From NCBI GenBank assembly GCA_041608535.1, contig JBFISM010000028.1, positions 1 to 30,545 of the forward strand: a DNA stretch of 30,545 bases. Reading direction: 5' to 3'. Source of the stretch: JBFISM01 sp041608535. Lineage in GTDB: Bacteria; Actinomycetota; Acidimicrobiia; Spongiisociales; UBA5794. The stretch's first letter is position 1, and the number at the start of each line of letters is the position of its first letter. Under the pieces are notes generated by a model. It had not been told where the DNA came from. It did not search any database and saw only the letters and a program-made list of their open reading frames with translations. Both the position numbers and the translations under genes were made by a program. Positions 1 to 7,049 of the stretch are shown one piece after another.

Positions 1-255
1 CTTGCCCGCGGTGCGGCCGGTGATGACGAGCCCCGCAACCAGATAGACAAACGCCCAGAGACCGAACCCTGCGCCCCACCATGCAGGACTCTCTGCGTAG
101 TTGACGGAACGCCCAAAAAAGGTCTCCAGCACGTACTGCCCCAGGCCGAGGGCGAGGCCATAGGTCGTGACGATGATGAACCAATCGATCAGAAACGCGA
201 CCAGCCTGCTGAACGCTCCGGCGTAATGGCCGGACACACGGCCGACACTCATCAT
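1..255 (-). CDS. RDD family membrane protein, N-terminal part (cut by window edge)
   Basis: The minus strand from 255 to the window edge is open for 85 codons and begins Met-Met-Ser-Val-Gly-Arg. It has the opening pattern of RDD proteins: an Arg at about residue 17, an Asp at about residue 24 at the end of the first hydrophobic stretch, a second hydrophobic segment at about 60-78, and a Gly-Arg-Thr-Ala-Gly-Lys turn just before the edge. RDD proteins are small integral membrane proteins, mostly of unknown function and sometimes linked to ion or solute transport. The ATG overlaps the stop of the upstream repeat-protein gene as ATGA, so the two are probably translationally coupled. It is the last visible gene of the minus-strand operon starting near 5976. 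The first or second ATG could be the true start. Confidence 0.8.
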   Translation of the reverse strand, partial: MMSVGRVSGHYAGAFSRLVAFLIDWFIIVTTYGLALGLGQYVLETFFGRSVNYAESPAWWGAGFGLWAFVYLVAGLVITGRTAGK

Positions 256-1289
256 GGTTCCTCGCCCGGTTCTCCGGCGAGAAGCGGTGGACCGGTGGGC
301 ATCGAGTCCTGTGAACGACCGAGGAGCCGATTCACACCCCGGGCCAGCAGAGTGTCGATCGCAACCGCCTGGCGGCGCACGACATCGAGAGCCGACCCGG
401 CGACATCGCTCGTGCTCTCGGCCACCAGCTCACCGATATGCGCCCTTTTCGCCACCGAGGCGACATCGACACGCTGCAAAAGAGCCTCGACGTCGAGCCG
501 CGCCGCGAACCCATTCACGTCGACATCATCGAGCAGCGCCTCGATATCGACCCGTGCCAGCAATGCATCGAGATCCATTCGTCCGAGGAGGGCATTCACA
601 TCGACCCGATCGAGCACGGCATCGATGTCTGCACGCCGCAACAGGGACTCGATGTCGACACGGTCGAGGAGCCTGTCTACCTCGATCCGATCCAGCACCG
701 CGTTCACGTCCACCCGTGCCAGCAACCGGTTCATATCGATCGAATCGAGCAGTGCATTCGTATCGACCCGAGCGACCAGCGCATCGATGTCGAGCGTATC
801 GGCAACGGCGCCGACGTCGATCTCACCGATCACCTCGTTCGCATCGATCGCATCGACGACCGCTGGCACGACCACAGAGATCACACGCCCCAGCTGCTCC
901 TCCAGAAAGATCGACGCCTGGCGACCGTCGGTAGCCACCCACTCACCGAACGCATCTGCCGCACCGGCTGCAGCCTCGCTCATCAAGCGCACGGATGAAC
1001 CGCTGCCCGCACGGCGGGCCACCGCACGACTCAACGCAACAGTGCCGCGAACGCTCTGGATCCACAGCTCGGTGGCCAGCTCTGCCATCGCACGAGCCGT
1101 CGACGGTTCTCCGTCGGCCGACGTGTCGGCATCGGGACGCCGGCCCACCTCGCGCACCTCCAACTCGACGACGGCGGGACCGTCGGCCACCTCATCGGTG
1201 AGCGGCTCGTGATCTGGGTGTACGCTCACGCTCGACCATCCCTTCGGGGACTTCCATCGGGTCACAGGATTGAGCAACCCAGGACCCAT
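252..1289 (-). CDS. Protein with sixteen tandem 9-residue repeats, upstream partner of an RDD protein
   Basis: This encodes 345 residues. A non-repetitive, helix-prone N-terminal part (about 60-145) is followed by sixteen uninterrupted 9-residue units (148-291). The unit consensus is a hydrophobic residue, Asp, Ile/Val, Asp/Asn, Ala, Leu, Leu, any residue, Arg. A non-repetitive tail of about 50 residues ends Pro-Gly-Glu-Glu-Pro. No signal peptide or clear transmembrane helix is visible, so it is probably cytoplasmic or membrane-associated. Similar repeats next to or fused with RDD domains are, from memory, seen in other actinobacteria without assigned function. The ATG at 1289 is preceded by GGAGG with 8 nt spacing. 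A GTG at 1229 behind AAGGGATGG is an alternative that would remove 20 residues. It overlaps the RDD start by 4 nt. Function unknown. Confidence 0.72.
   Translation of the reverse strand: MGPGLLNPVTRWKSPKGWSSVSVHPDHEPLTDEVADGPAVVELEVREVGRRPDADTSADGEPSTARAMAELATELWIQSVRGTVALSRAVARRAGSGSSVRLMSEAAAGAADAFGEWVATDGRQASIFLEEQLGRVISVVVPAVVDAIDANEVIGEIDVGAVADTLDIDALVARVDTNALLDSIDMNRLLARVDVNAVLDRIEVDRLLDRVDIESLLRRADIDAVLDRVDVNALLGRMDLDALLARVDIEALLDDVDVNGFAARLDVEALLQRVDVASVAKRAHIGELVAESTSDVAGSALDVVRRQAVAIDTLLARGVNRLLGRSQDSMPTGPPLLAGEPGEEP
417..848 (-). repeat. Coding tandem repeat: 16 x 27 bp (9-residue units)
   Basis: Within the RDD-partner gene, 432 bp encode sixteen 9-residue units with no spacer. 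The Asp at position 2 is nearly invariant (Glu in one unit, His in the last). Positions 6-7 are mostly Ala/Leu-Leu and position 9 is mostly Arg. The DNA units are diverged, which suggests selection on the protein pattern and not a recent DNA duplication. The repeat also holds open long antisense frames, which are shadows. Confidence 0.8.
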
Positions 1290-1329
1290 AGTATGAGCCT
1301 CCGATCGCGAAGGACCGCAGCAATCCCGC

Positions 1330-2307
1330 TCACGGCATTCGGCTGAACCACAGCAACGAGCCGGCGGCCGCCAGCAAGGTCAGCAGCAGCCCCCCACCGA
1401 CAAACCAGTCGGTGATCTCTCGCTGCTCCTCTTCGAGGGCGACCTGGGTGCCCAGCGTGTCGAGGATGGACTGCAACTCGTCGGATGTCGCCGCCTCGAA
1501 GAACTCGCCACCAGTGGCCGCCGCAACATCACCCAGCGCGCCCTCGTTGACGGGAACGGGAATCGTCTCTCCCTGGATGAAGACTTCACCTGATGCTGTG
1601 CCAAACGAGATGGTCGAGACCGGGATCCCTTCGGCGGCGGCGGCGTCGGCGGCTTCGAGATCTGGTCTCCCCACCGTGGTCTCACCGTCGGAGAGGACCA
1701 CGATGGCAAACGCCGGATCGTCCTCCGCTTCCTCGCCCTCGTCGTCCTGCAAGCGTCGATCCGCGTCGATGGTGGACCGCGCCAGAGAGACGGCGGCGAA
1801 TATCCCCTCACCGATGGCAGTGCCTTCGCCCAGCTCGAGCCGGTCGATGGCGAGCAGCGCCACCTGGCGATCGGTCGTCGGGCTCAACACCGGTACCGCC
1901 TGACCCGAGAAGGCGACGATCCCGATCCTCAACTCCTCCGGAGCCAGCTCCACGAAGTTGCGGGCCGCTTGCCGTGCAGCCTCGATGCGGGTGGGATCCA
2001 CATCGGCCGCCTCCATCGACAAGCTCACATCGATGGTGAGGATCACGGTCGCCTCCTGACGAGCGACCTGGACGGCCGTGGCGGGTTTGGCCACGGCGAG
2101 CACCATGGCAATGAGCCCGAGGAACAACGCAAGCGCGGGTGCATGCCGGCGCCATCCGGGAGTCTCGGGAGCGACCTTGTCGAGCAGGTCGAGGTTGGTG
2201 AACCGGACCGCGTATTGCTCACGGCGTTGCAACGAGACGAGATAGCCAACGAGCGCCAACAAGGGCAGCACGAGCAGCGCCAGCCGTCCCGGCTCGAGAA
2301 ATGTCAC
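1330..2307 (-). CDS. BatA-like VWA-domain membrane protein
   Basis: This encodes 325 residues from a GTG that overlaps the DUF58 stop as GTGA. That start begins Val-Thr-Phe-Leu-Glu-Pro directly before the first membrane helix, as in BatA-type proteins. Two N-terminal membrane helices (about 8-26 and 56-74) precede a von Willebrand factor A domain (about 87-290). A third helix (about 301-322) anchors the C terminus. The metal-ion-dependent adhesion site is intact: Asp-Val-Ser-Leu-Ser at 93-97, a Gly-Thr-Ala loop, and Leu-Ser-Asp-Gly-Glu. In this family the VWA domain is thought to form a membrane-tethered metal-dependent assembly platform working with MoxR ATPases and DUF58 proteins. The operon position matches that arrangement. 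The partner or substrate cannot be read from the sequence. Confidence 0.9.
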   Translation of the reverse strand: MTFLEPGRLALLVLPLLALVGYLVSLQRREQYAVRFTNLDLLDKVAPETPGWRRHAPALALFLGLIAMVLAVAKPATAVQVARQEATVILTIDVSLSMEAADVDPTRIEAARQAARNFVELAPEELRIGIVAFSGQAVPVLSPTTDRQVALLAIDRLELGEGTAIGEGIFAAVSLARSTIDADRRLQDDEGEEAEDDPAFAIVVLSDGETTVGRPDLEAADAAAAEGIPVSTISFGTASGEVFIQGETIPVPVNEGALGDVAAATGGEFFEAATSDELQSILDTLGTQVALEEEQREITDWFVGGGLLLTLLAAAGSLLWFSRMP

Positions 2308-3197
2308 GGCCGCCGCCCCGTCTGGTGACCGCTGCGGCGTAGCGTCACGTGCCGGATCAGGTCGGCCACCCAATCGCGATCCGTGCTGAGCTGGAGATGG
2401 TGCGCCCCGGTCGCCCGGATCCTGCGCCGCAGCTCGTTGCGCTGTTCGGCGGCGGCCTCGGCATAGTTCGCACGCAACTCGGCCGATGACGTCTCCACGA
2501 AGCGTTTGCGCCCCGTTTCCGCATCCTGCAGGGTGATCGTGCCCACATCGGGCAGCTCCAGCTCCCTCGGATCGACCACCTCCATCGCCAGCACGTCATG
2601 ACGGTGGGCCAGCCCGCGCAGCGCGTTCTCCCATGGCCCGGAATCGAGAAAGTCGGAGATGACCGCAACGAAGCCGCGACGCTTGGCGAGACGCTCTGCC
2701 GCCCGCAAAGCAACGGCCAGATCGCCTTCTCCGGCGTTGCGATCAGCGTTTTCCAGCTTGGAGAGGATGCCGAGCAGATGCGACCGACCGGTGCGGTGGC
2801 GCACCCAGTGGTCGGTGTCTCCGGCGACGAGGGCGCCGAGCCGGTTGCCGCCCCGGGAGACGACGAAACCGAGTGCGGCGGCGCCGGCCAGCGCCAGATC
2901 GCGCTTCTCCATGAGCGCCGTACCAAACGACATCGACCCCGAGACGTCCACGACCAGGGTCGTCTCCAGCTCGCGGTCGGCGATGGTGTCCCGTACGTGG
3001 GGCTCGATCATTCGCGCCGTCACGTTCCAGTCGATCCGGCGCACGTCGTCACCTGGCATGTACTGGCGGGCCTCACCGTGATCGGTGCCGTGACCGGGGA
3101 TGAGACCCCGGTAGTCGCCCTGAAGGATGCCGTCGAGACGCCGCATCACCTTGAGCTCCAGGCTGCGCAGCGCCGCTTGCCGCGTGGGGGAGATCAC
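2304..3197 (-). CDS. DUF58 domain protein (MoxR-associated, VWA-like)
   Basis: This encodes 297 residues. The DUF58 signature Tyr-Met-Pro-Gly-Asp-Asp followed by Arg-Arg-Ile-Asp-Trp lies at about 46-57. A VWA-like segment after it carries an Asp-Val-Ser-Gly-Ser metal motif at 84-88. No membrane helix is seen, unlike the longer DUF58 proteins that have two N-terminal helices. Its ATG overlaps the moxR stop (ATGA) and its stop overlaps the VWA gene's GTG, so synthesis of the three is tightly coupled. By family precedent it acts with the MoxR ATPase in a chaperone-like or complex-maturation system. The molecular role in this organism is not known. Confidence 0.93.
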   Translation of the reverse strand: MISPTRQAALRSLELKVMRRLDGILQGDYRGLIPGHGTDHGEARQYMPGDDVRRIDWNVTARMIEPHVRDTIADRELETTLVVDVSGSMSFGTALMEKRDLALAGAAALGFVVSRGGNRLGALVAGDTDHWVRHRTGRSHLLGILSKLENADRNAGEGDLAVALRAAERLAKRRGFVAVISDFLDSGPWENALRGLAHRHDVLAMEVVDPRELELPDVGTITLQDAETGRKRFVETSSAELRANYAEAAAEQRNELRRRIRATGAHHLQLSTDRDWVADLIRHVTLRRSGHQTGRRP

Positions 3198-4477
3198 GGC
3201 CGCTCGGGTGGGTCGGCTTCGCCGATCGGCTCGGTCTCCACCGTATCGGCGGAAAGTGCGGGCACGTCCCCGGGCTCAGCAGTCGCATCGGCGTCGGCGA
3301 CGAGGGGCTCGACGTCCGCACCTGCACCAGGCGCGCCGGCACCAGGTGCGACATCGGTGCCGGCGTCAGCTTCGGTCGGCGGTGCGACGGGGAGGCGGTC
3401 GGACTCGTTCCCCATGGGGATCGTCGGGGCGACCACCGCACCGGGTGTCGTCGTCGTGCGTGTCGGCACCGGCTGCGCCCAGTTCCCTTCCATGTGGCGC
3501 TCGTTCACGGTGATCCGGGGCGCCGGCAGCTTGGAGAGGAGCTCGACGAGTACGTCGTCGACGGTCACCCCGTCGGCTAGGGCCTCGTACGAGAGCACGA
3601 CGCGATGATTCAACACGTCGTAGGCGATCTCATAGACATCCTGCGGGAGGGCATAGCCACGACCTCGCAGTAACGCCATGGCTTGGGCGCCGCGAACGAG
3701 GGCGATGCTGGCGCGCGGGCTGGCGCCGTACTCGAGGAGCCCGTCGAGCTGACCAAGGCCGACATCGGTTGGCCGGCGGGTCGCCGTGACGATGCGCAGC
3801 GCATAGTCGAGCACCTTCTGGTCGACGAAGATCTGCTTGGTGAGAGCTTGCATCGCGATCACGTCGGCCGGGTCGAGTATCGGCTCCGCCGCCGAGGCGA
3901 GCACATCCATGCGACGGACGATCTCGCGCTCCTCGTCGACCGACGGATAACCGACCGGGACCCGCATCATGAAACGGTCGCGCTGGGCTTCGGGCAGCGG
4001 GTACACGCCCTCGGACTCGATCGGATTCTGTGTGGCCATCACCAGAAACGGGTCCGGTGCAGGGAAGGTGCGATCACCGATCGTGACCTGGTGCTCGGCC
4101 ATCACCTCCAGCATCGCCGACTGGACCTTGGCCGGAGCTCGGTTGATCTCATCTGCGAGGACGAAGTTGGCGAGCACCGGCCCCGTCTCCACATCGAAGG
4201 ATTCACGCGAGGCGAGGTAGATCCGGGTGCCGGTTATGTCGGAGGGAAGTAGATCGGGCGTGAACTGAATCCTCGAGAAGGATCCGCCCAGCACTCTTGC
4301 CATTGTCGACAGCGTCAGCGTCTTTCCCAGACCGGGCACACCCTCGAGCAGACAGTGGCCGCCGGCGAGCAGCGCCACCATCAGACGCTCCAGCACTCGG
4401 TCTTGCCCGACCACGACGCGGCGCATCTCGAAGAGCGCCTGTTCGAGCTGGGCCGAACGCTTGGTGAAATCGTCCAT
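3194..4477 (-). CDS. MoxR family AAA+ ATPase with long acidic, Ala/Pro-rich C-terminal tail
   Basis: This encodes 427 residues. Walker A Gly-Val-Pro-Gly-Leu-Gly-Lys-Thr is at 46-53. Walker B is at about 106-110, with Asp-Glu followed by Ile-Asn-Arg-Ala. A sensor-1 Ala-Thr-Gln-Asn-Pro and the MoxR pattern Leu-Pro-Glu-Ala-Gln-Arg-Asp-Arg-Phe follow. The ATG at 4477 was chosen because GGAGGG lies just upstream and the upstream gene's TGA shares a base with it. A longer frame adds an Arg-rich extension without support. MoxR proteins are hexameric ATPases believed to act as chaperones for VWA-domain partners. The core ends near residue 335, and about 90 residues of low-complexity acidic Ala/Pro/Asp-rich sequence follow, which is unusual for the family and probably disordered. 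Confidence 0.93.
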   Translation of the reverse strand: MDDFTKRSAQLEQALFEMRRVVVGQDRVLERLMVALLAGGHCLLEGVPGLGKTLTLSTMARVLGGSFSRIQFTPDLLPSDITGTRIYLASRESFDVETGPVLANFVLADEINRAPAKVQSAMLEVMAEHQVTIGDRTFPAPDPFLVMATQNPIESEGVYPLPEAQRDRFMMRVPVGYPSVDEEREIVRRMDVLASAAEPILDPADVIAMQALTKQIFVDQKVLDYALRIVTATRRPTDVGLGQLDGLLEYGASPRASIALVRGAQAMALLRGRGYALPQDVYEIAYDVLNHRVVLSYEALADGVTVDDVLVELLSKLPAPRITVNERHMEGNWAQPVPTRTTTTPGAVVAPTIPMGNESDRLPVAPPTEADAGTDVAPGAGAPGAGADVEPLVADADATAEPGDVPALSADTVETEPIGEADPPERP

Positions 4478-5976
4478 CAATTCCCTCCACCGAAGAAGTC
4501 GAACTCGAAGGCGCCTCCGTCGCCGGAGAAGCCGTTGGCCAGCGCGTCGAGCAACCATTGCAAAAGAGCATCGGTGAGCTCGTCGAAGGGGTCCCCGCTC
4601 GATGGGGGCTGCGGCGTCGCACCGCCGTCGTCGGGTGCGAGCCCTCCTCCCTGGGGTGCCATGAGGTCGTCGAGCAGATCGCGGAGCGCATCCGAGAGCT
4701 CATCGGGATCACCCAATCCTGGAGGAGATCCGTCCGGCCGGAAGGGGCCATCGGGATCGAGCAAGCCATCGGGATCGAGCAGGCCATCCGGGCCGAAGAG
4801 ACCATCGGGATCGAGCAGGCCATCCGGGCCGAAGAGACCATCGGGGTCGATCCGACCGTCGGGACCAAACAGGCCATCGGGACCAAACAGGCCATCGGGA
4901 TCGATCTGGCCGCCGGGGTCGAGGAGGCCGTCGAACAGATCACGCAGCTCGGGCGGAAGCACCCCGTCGAGATCGCCAAAGGGCCCGCTGGCGCCGGGCG
5001 ATCCGTCGAGCGAACCCGGATCGGGATCATCGATGGTGAAGCGATCGGCAATGGCGACGGCCTCGTCGATGGCGATGGCGAATCCGACACCGTCGCTGCC
5101 CCCCGATGCGGTGGCGATGGCCACGTTGACGCCGATCACCCGGCCCCGGCGGTCGGCGAGAGGCCCACCGGAGCTGCCCTGGTTGATGGGAGCGTCCGTC
5201 TGGATCAGTCCGTCGAGCCTGATGCTGCCGATCCGCAACGAGCGATCCACACCAGAGACGATCCCGGAGGTGACCGACTGTCCGAATCCGAGAGGGCTGC
5301 CGATGGCGATCGCCAGTTGTCCCACTTGCGGTGTCTCCCCGAGGGCGAGCGGAGCCAGGTCGAGATCGGCATCGACGTGGACCACGGCGACGTCGGCCAC
5401 GGGATCTCCACCCAGAACCGTGCCGGTGAACTCGCGCCCGTCGAATGTGCGAACGGTCACTTCCCGAGCCCCGGCCACGACATGTGCGGCGGTGAGGATC
5501 CGGTTCTCGGCGTACACGAAACCCGAACCCACCGCACCGAGCCGATCGATCTGCACGACCGACGGCAGCAGATCGGCCGCAACGGCGGCGATGGGCTCGT
5601 CGACCTCTGCGCCGATGGCGTCGCGCACTTCGTCGGGGATCGGGCTTCCGGCGAGGGTCATGTCATCGCTCCACGGCGACCACAACACGACACCCGCAGC
5701 CAGACCCACGATCACCACGAGTCCGATGAGCCAGGGCCAGACACTGCGCTCCCCGCCGGGCGTTGGCGGCGGTGGTGCCACCGGTGGCGGCGCCACCGGC
5801 AACGGAATCGTGTCGGTCGCCGTCGTTACCGCATCGTGCTCGTGAGACACCGCTCCCCGATATGGATCACCCGGCGGGACTTCGGGAATCCGATCGGATT
5901 CCGGCGGAGCCTCCGGCAGGTCCTTCCACGATCGGCCTGTGGAAATCGAACGTCGAGTGTCCGCGTCGAGGGTCAT
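4477..5976 (-). CDS. Membrane-anchored HtrA-like trypsin-family serine protease with Pro-Asp-Gly hexapeptide repeats
   Basis: This encodes 499 residues. A Pro-rich cytoplasmic N-terminus (1-77) is followed by one membrane helix (about 79-98). An extracytoplasmic trypsin-like domain carries the full triad: His165 in Thr-Ala-Ala-His, Asp195, and Ser269 in Gly-Ser-Ser-Gly-Gly. Instead of a PDZ domain, the C-terminal part has about ten hexapeptides centred on Pro-Asp-Gly (352-416), then a Gly/Asp/Phe-rich end. The ATG at 5976 was chosen because the upstream sequence in the longer frame has no protein-like character and a GGGAG lies upstream. The stop shares a base with the moxR ATG, making this the first gene of the operon. 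The likely role is envelope proteolysis or quality control. The target is unknown. Confidence 0.87.
   Translation of the reverse strand: MTLDADTRRSISTGRSWKDLPEAPPESDRIPEVPPGDPYRGAVSHEHDAVTTATDTIPLPVAPPPVAPPPPTPGGERSVWPWLIGLVVIVGLAAGVVLWSPWSDDMTLAGSPIPDEVRDAIGAEVDEPIAAVAADLLPSVVQIDRLGAVGSGFVYAENRILTAAHVVAGAREVTVRTFDGREFTGTVLGGDPVADVAVVHVDADLDLAPLALGETPQVGQLAIAIGSPLGFGQSVTSGIVSGVDRSLRIGSIRLDGLIQTDAPINQGSSGGPLADRRGRVIGVNVAIATASGGSDGVGFAIAIDEAVAIADRFTIDDPDPGSLDGSPGASGPFGDLDGVLPPELRDLFDGLLDPGGQIDPDGLFGPDGLFGPDGRIDPDGLFGPDGLLDPDGLFGPDGLLDPDGLLDPDGPFRPDGSPPGLGDPDELSDALRDLLDDLMAPQGGGLAPDDGGATPQPPSSGDPFDELTDALLQWLLDALANGFSGDGGAFEFDFFGGGN
4729..4923 (-). repeat. Coding tandem repeat: about ten 18-bp (Pro-Asp-Gly hexapeptide) units
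   Basis: Consecutive 18-bp units encode hexapeptides such as Ile-Asp-Pro-Asp-Gly-Leu and Phe-Gly-Pro-Asp-Gly-Leu. Several units are nearly identical at DNA level, for example alternating Leu-Asp and Phe-Gly types, which suggests recent expansion by slippage or unequal recombination. Copy number could vary among strains. Confidence 0.85.
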
Positions 5977-6129
5977 GTAGCCCGGGCTCCCATCGTCTCC
6001 ACTCGCACCGCCCGCGGCGGCGCCTCTGTACAGCTGGGCCGAACGTACGTGGCGAGAGGTAAACGCAACGTAAGTTCGTGACGGTGTGGGTCGGTGGTGG
6101 CGCTGTCCACCGGCCCCTAGGGTTGCCCG
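5977..6129. other. Divergent intergenic region between the protease operon and the SDR gene
   Basis: These 153 bp must hold the operon promoter (minus) and the SDR promoter (plus). For the SDR, a TAGGGT box sits 6 nt before the ATG. For the minus-strand operon, TTGCGT and TACGTT boxes separated by 15 nt can be read around 6033-6060, but the spacing is short and the call is weak. Confidence 0.4.
6118..6123 (+). promoter_or_regulatory. Leaderless -10 box (TAGGGT) for the SDR gene at 6130
   Basis: TAGGGT ends 6 nt before the ATG, which places the predicted transcription start on the A of the start codon. No Shine-Dalgarno sequence lies in between. The same layout occurs before several other genes here. 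Confidence 0.6.
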
Positions 6130-6831
6130 ATGTCGACGAAGGTAGCCATGGTCAGCGGCGGTGGGAGCGGGATGGGGGCCGCGGCCGCACGCCGTTTCGC
6201 CGCAGACGGCTACCACGTGGCGATCCTGTCCTCCTCGGGCAAGGGCGAGAGCCTCGCCGGGGAGCTCGGCGGTGTCGGCGTCACTGGCTCCAATGAATCC
6301 AACGACGATCTGCAGCAGCTGGTCGACCGCACCATGAGCTCGTGGGGGCGAATCGACGTGCTCGTCAACAGCGCGGGCCACGGCCCCCGCGCTCCGATCA
6401 TCGAGCTGGCGGACGACGATTGGCGCCGCGGTATGGATGTCTACTTCATGTCTGTCGTGCGTCCGACGCGTCTCGTCACACCGATCATGCAGGAGCAACG
6501 GTCGGGGGCGATCGTCAACATCTCTACCTTCGCCGCTTTCGAACCGGACCCGGTATTCCCCACCTCGGCAGTCTTTCGCGCCGGTCTTGCCGCCTACGCC
6601 AAGCTCTTTGCCGACACCTATGCAGCCGACAACATCAGGATGAACAACGTGCTGCCCGGCTTCATCGACAGCCTCCCCGAGCGCGAGGAATTCCGGAAAC
6701 GGATTCCCCTGGGCCGCTACGGCTCGACCGTCGAGATCGCCGCCACCATCGCGTTCCTCGCCTCTGCAGGTGGCGCCTACATCACCGGCCAGAACATCCG
6801 CGTCGACGGCGGGATGACGCGGTCGGTGTAG
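6130..6831 (+). CDS. SDR-fold protein lacking the catalytic Tyr-x-x-x-Lys
   Basis: This encodes 233 residues, the usual length of a classical short-chain dehydrogenase/reductase. The nucleotide-binding Gly-rich loop is present at 10-16 (Gly-Gly-Gly-Ser-Gly-Met-Gly), as is an Asn-Ser-Ala-Gly at 80-83. The C-terminal Thr-Gly-Gln-Asn with Val-Asp-Gly-Gly is typical of the family. At the active site, the segment after Asn-Ile-Ser-Thr (130-133) reads Thr-Ser-Ala-Val-Phe-Arg. The conserved Tyr and Lys are therefore replaced by Ser146 and Arg150. The fold and cofactor site look intact, but ordinary SDR chemistry should be impaired or altered. It stands alone, divergent from the protease operon, with a leaderless promoter. 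The substrate is unknown. Confidence 0.9.
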   Translation: MSTKVAMVSGGGSGMGAAAARRFAADGYHVAILSSSGKGESLAGELGGVGVTGSNESNDDLQQLVDRTMSSWGRIDVLVNSAGHGPRAPIIELADDDWRRGMDVYFMSVVRPTRLVTPIMQEQRSGAIVNISTFAAFEPDPVFPTSAVFRAGLAAYAKLFADTYAADNIRMNNVLPGFIDSLPEREEFRKRIPLGRYGSTVEIAATIAFLASAGGAYITGQNIRVDGGMTRSV

Positions 6832-6835
6832 GGCT

Positions 6836-6859
6836 TCGATCGAGGCAGGCCTCGATCGA
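6836..6859. terminator. Strong inverted repeat just after the SDR stop codon
   Basis: An 11-bp perfect stem (6836-6846 with 6849-6859, arms read TCGATCGAGGC and its complement) starts 5 nt after the stop codon. The loop is only 2 nt, so the innermost pairs must open. There is no T-run, which is common in high-GC actinobacteria. It probably terminates the SDR transcript and, from the other side, the histidine kinase transcript. Confidence 0.55.
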
Positions 6860-6915
6860 GTTGTCGCTCACTGCGTTCGCTCAATACGTGCGGCCTCCGG
6901 CCGCATCGATCACTG

Positions 6916-6946
6916 CTGATCGCACCGCGCAAGTCGCTGCGATCAG
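6916..6946. repeat. Hairpin unit 1 of a related pair (9-bp stem, 13-nt loop)
   Basis: The stem CTGATCGCA/TGCGATCAG encloses the 13-nt loop CCGCGCAAGTCGC. The loop and the inner GCA/TGC pairs recur in the second unit at 7050-7078, while the outer stem differs but stays fully paired. Confidence 0.6.
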
Positions 6947-6947
6947 A

Positions 6948-6981
6948 TCGAAGGGGGACGGCAAAGCCTCTCCCCCTTCGA
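6948..6981. terminator. 11-bp stem hairpin in the convergent gap
   Basis: TCGAAGGGGGA (6948-6958) pairs perfectly with TCCCCCTTCGA (6971-6981) across a 12-nt loop. A second copy of CCCCCTTCG at 6986-6994 could act as an alternative partner. It may be a terminator for the kinase transcript or part of the repeat element. Confidence 0.45.
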
Positions 6982-7049
6982 GCATCCCCCTTCGCTGGCA
7001 AGTGACCACGCACCTTGAAGATGCGCCTGCGGGGGCGTCGGTACCCGGG

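Noticed and set aside
417..848. CRISPR-like repeat array
   Set aside because: The 27-bp units are contiguous, diverged and code for an in-frame 9-residue pattern, with no spacers or cas genes.
226..1212. Long plus-strand open frame across the nonapeptide-repeat gene
   Set aside because: It is an antisense shadow of periodic 27-bp repeats. Composition is Ser/Arg/Thr-rich, with no ribosome site or family pattern.
4355..6081. Two long plus-strand frames opposite moxR and the protease
   Set aside because: They mirror the hexapeptide repeats and Pro-rich regions of the real minus-strand genes. No domain or start signal supports them.
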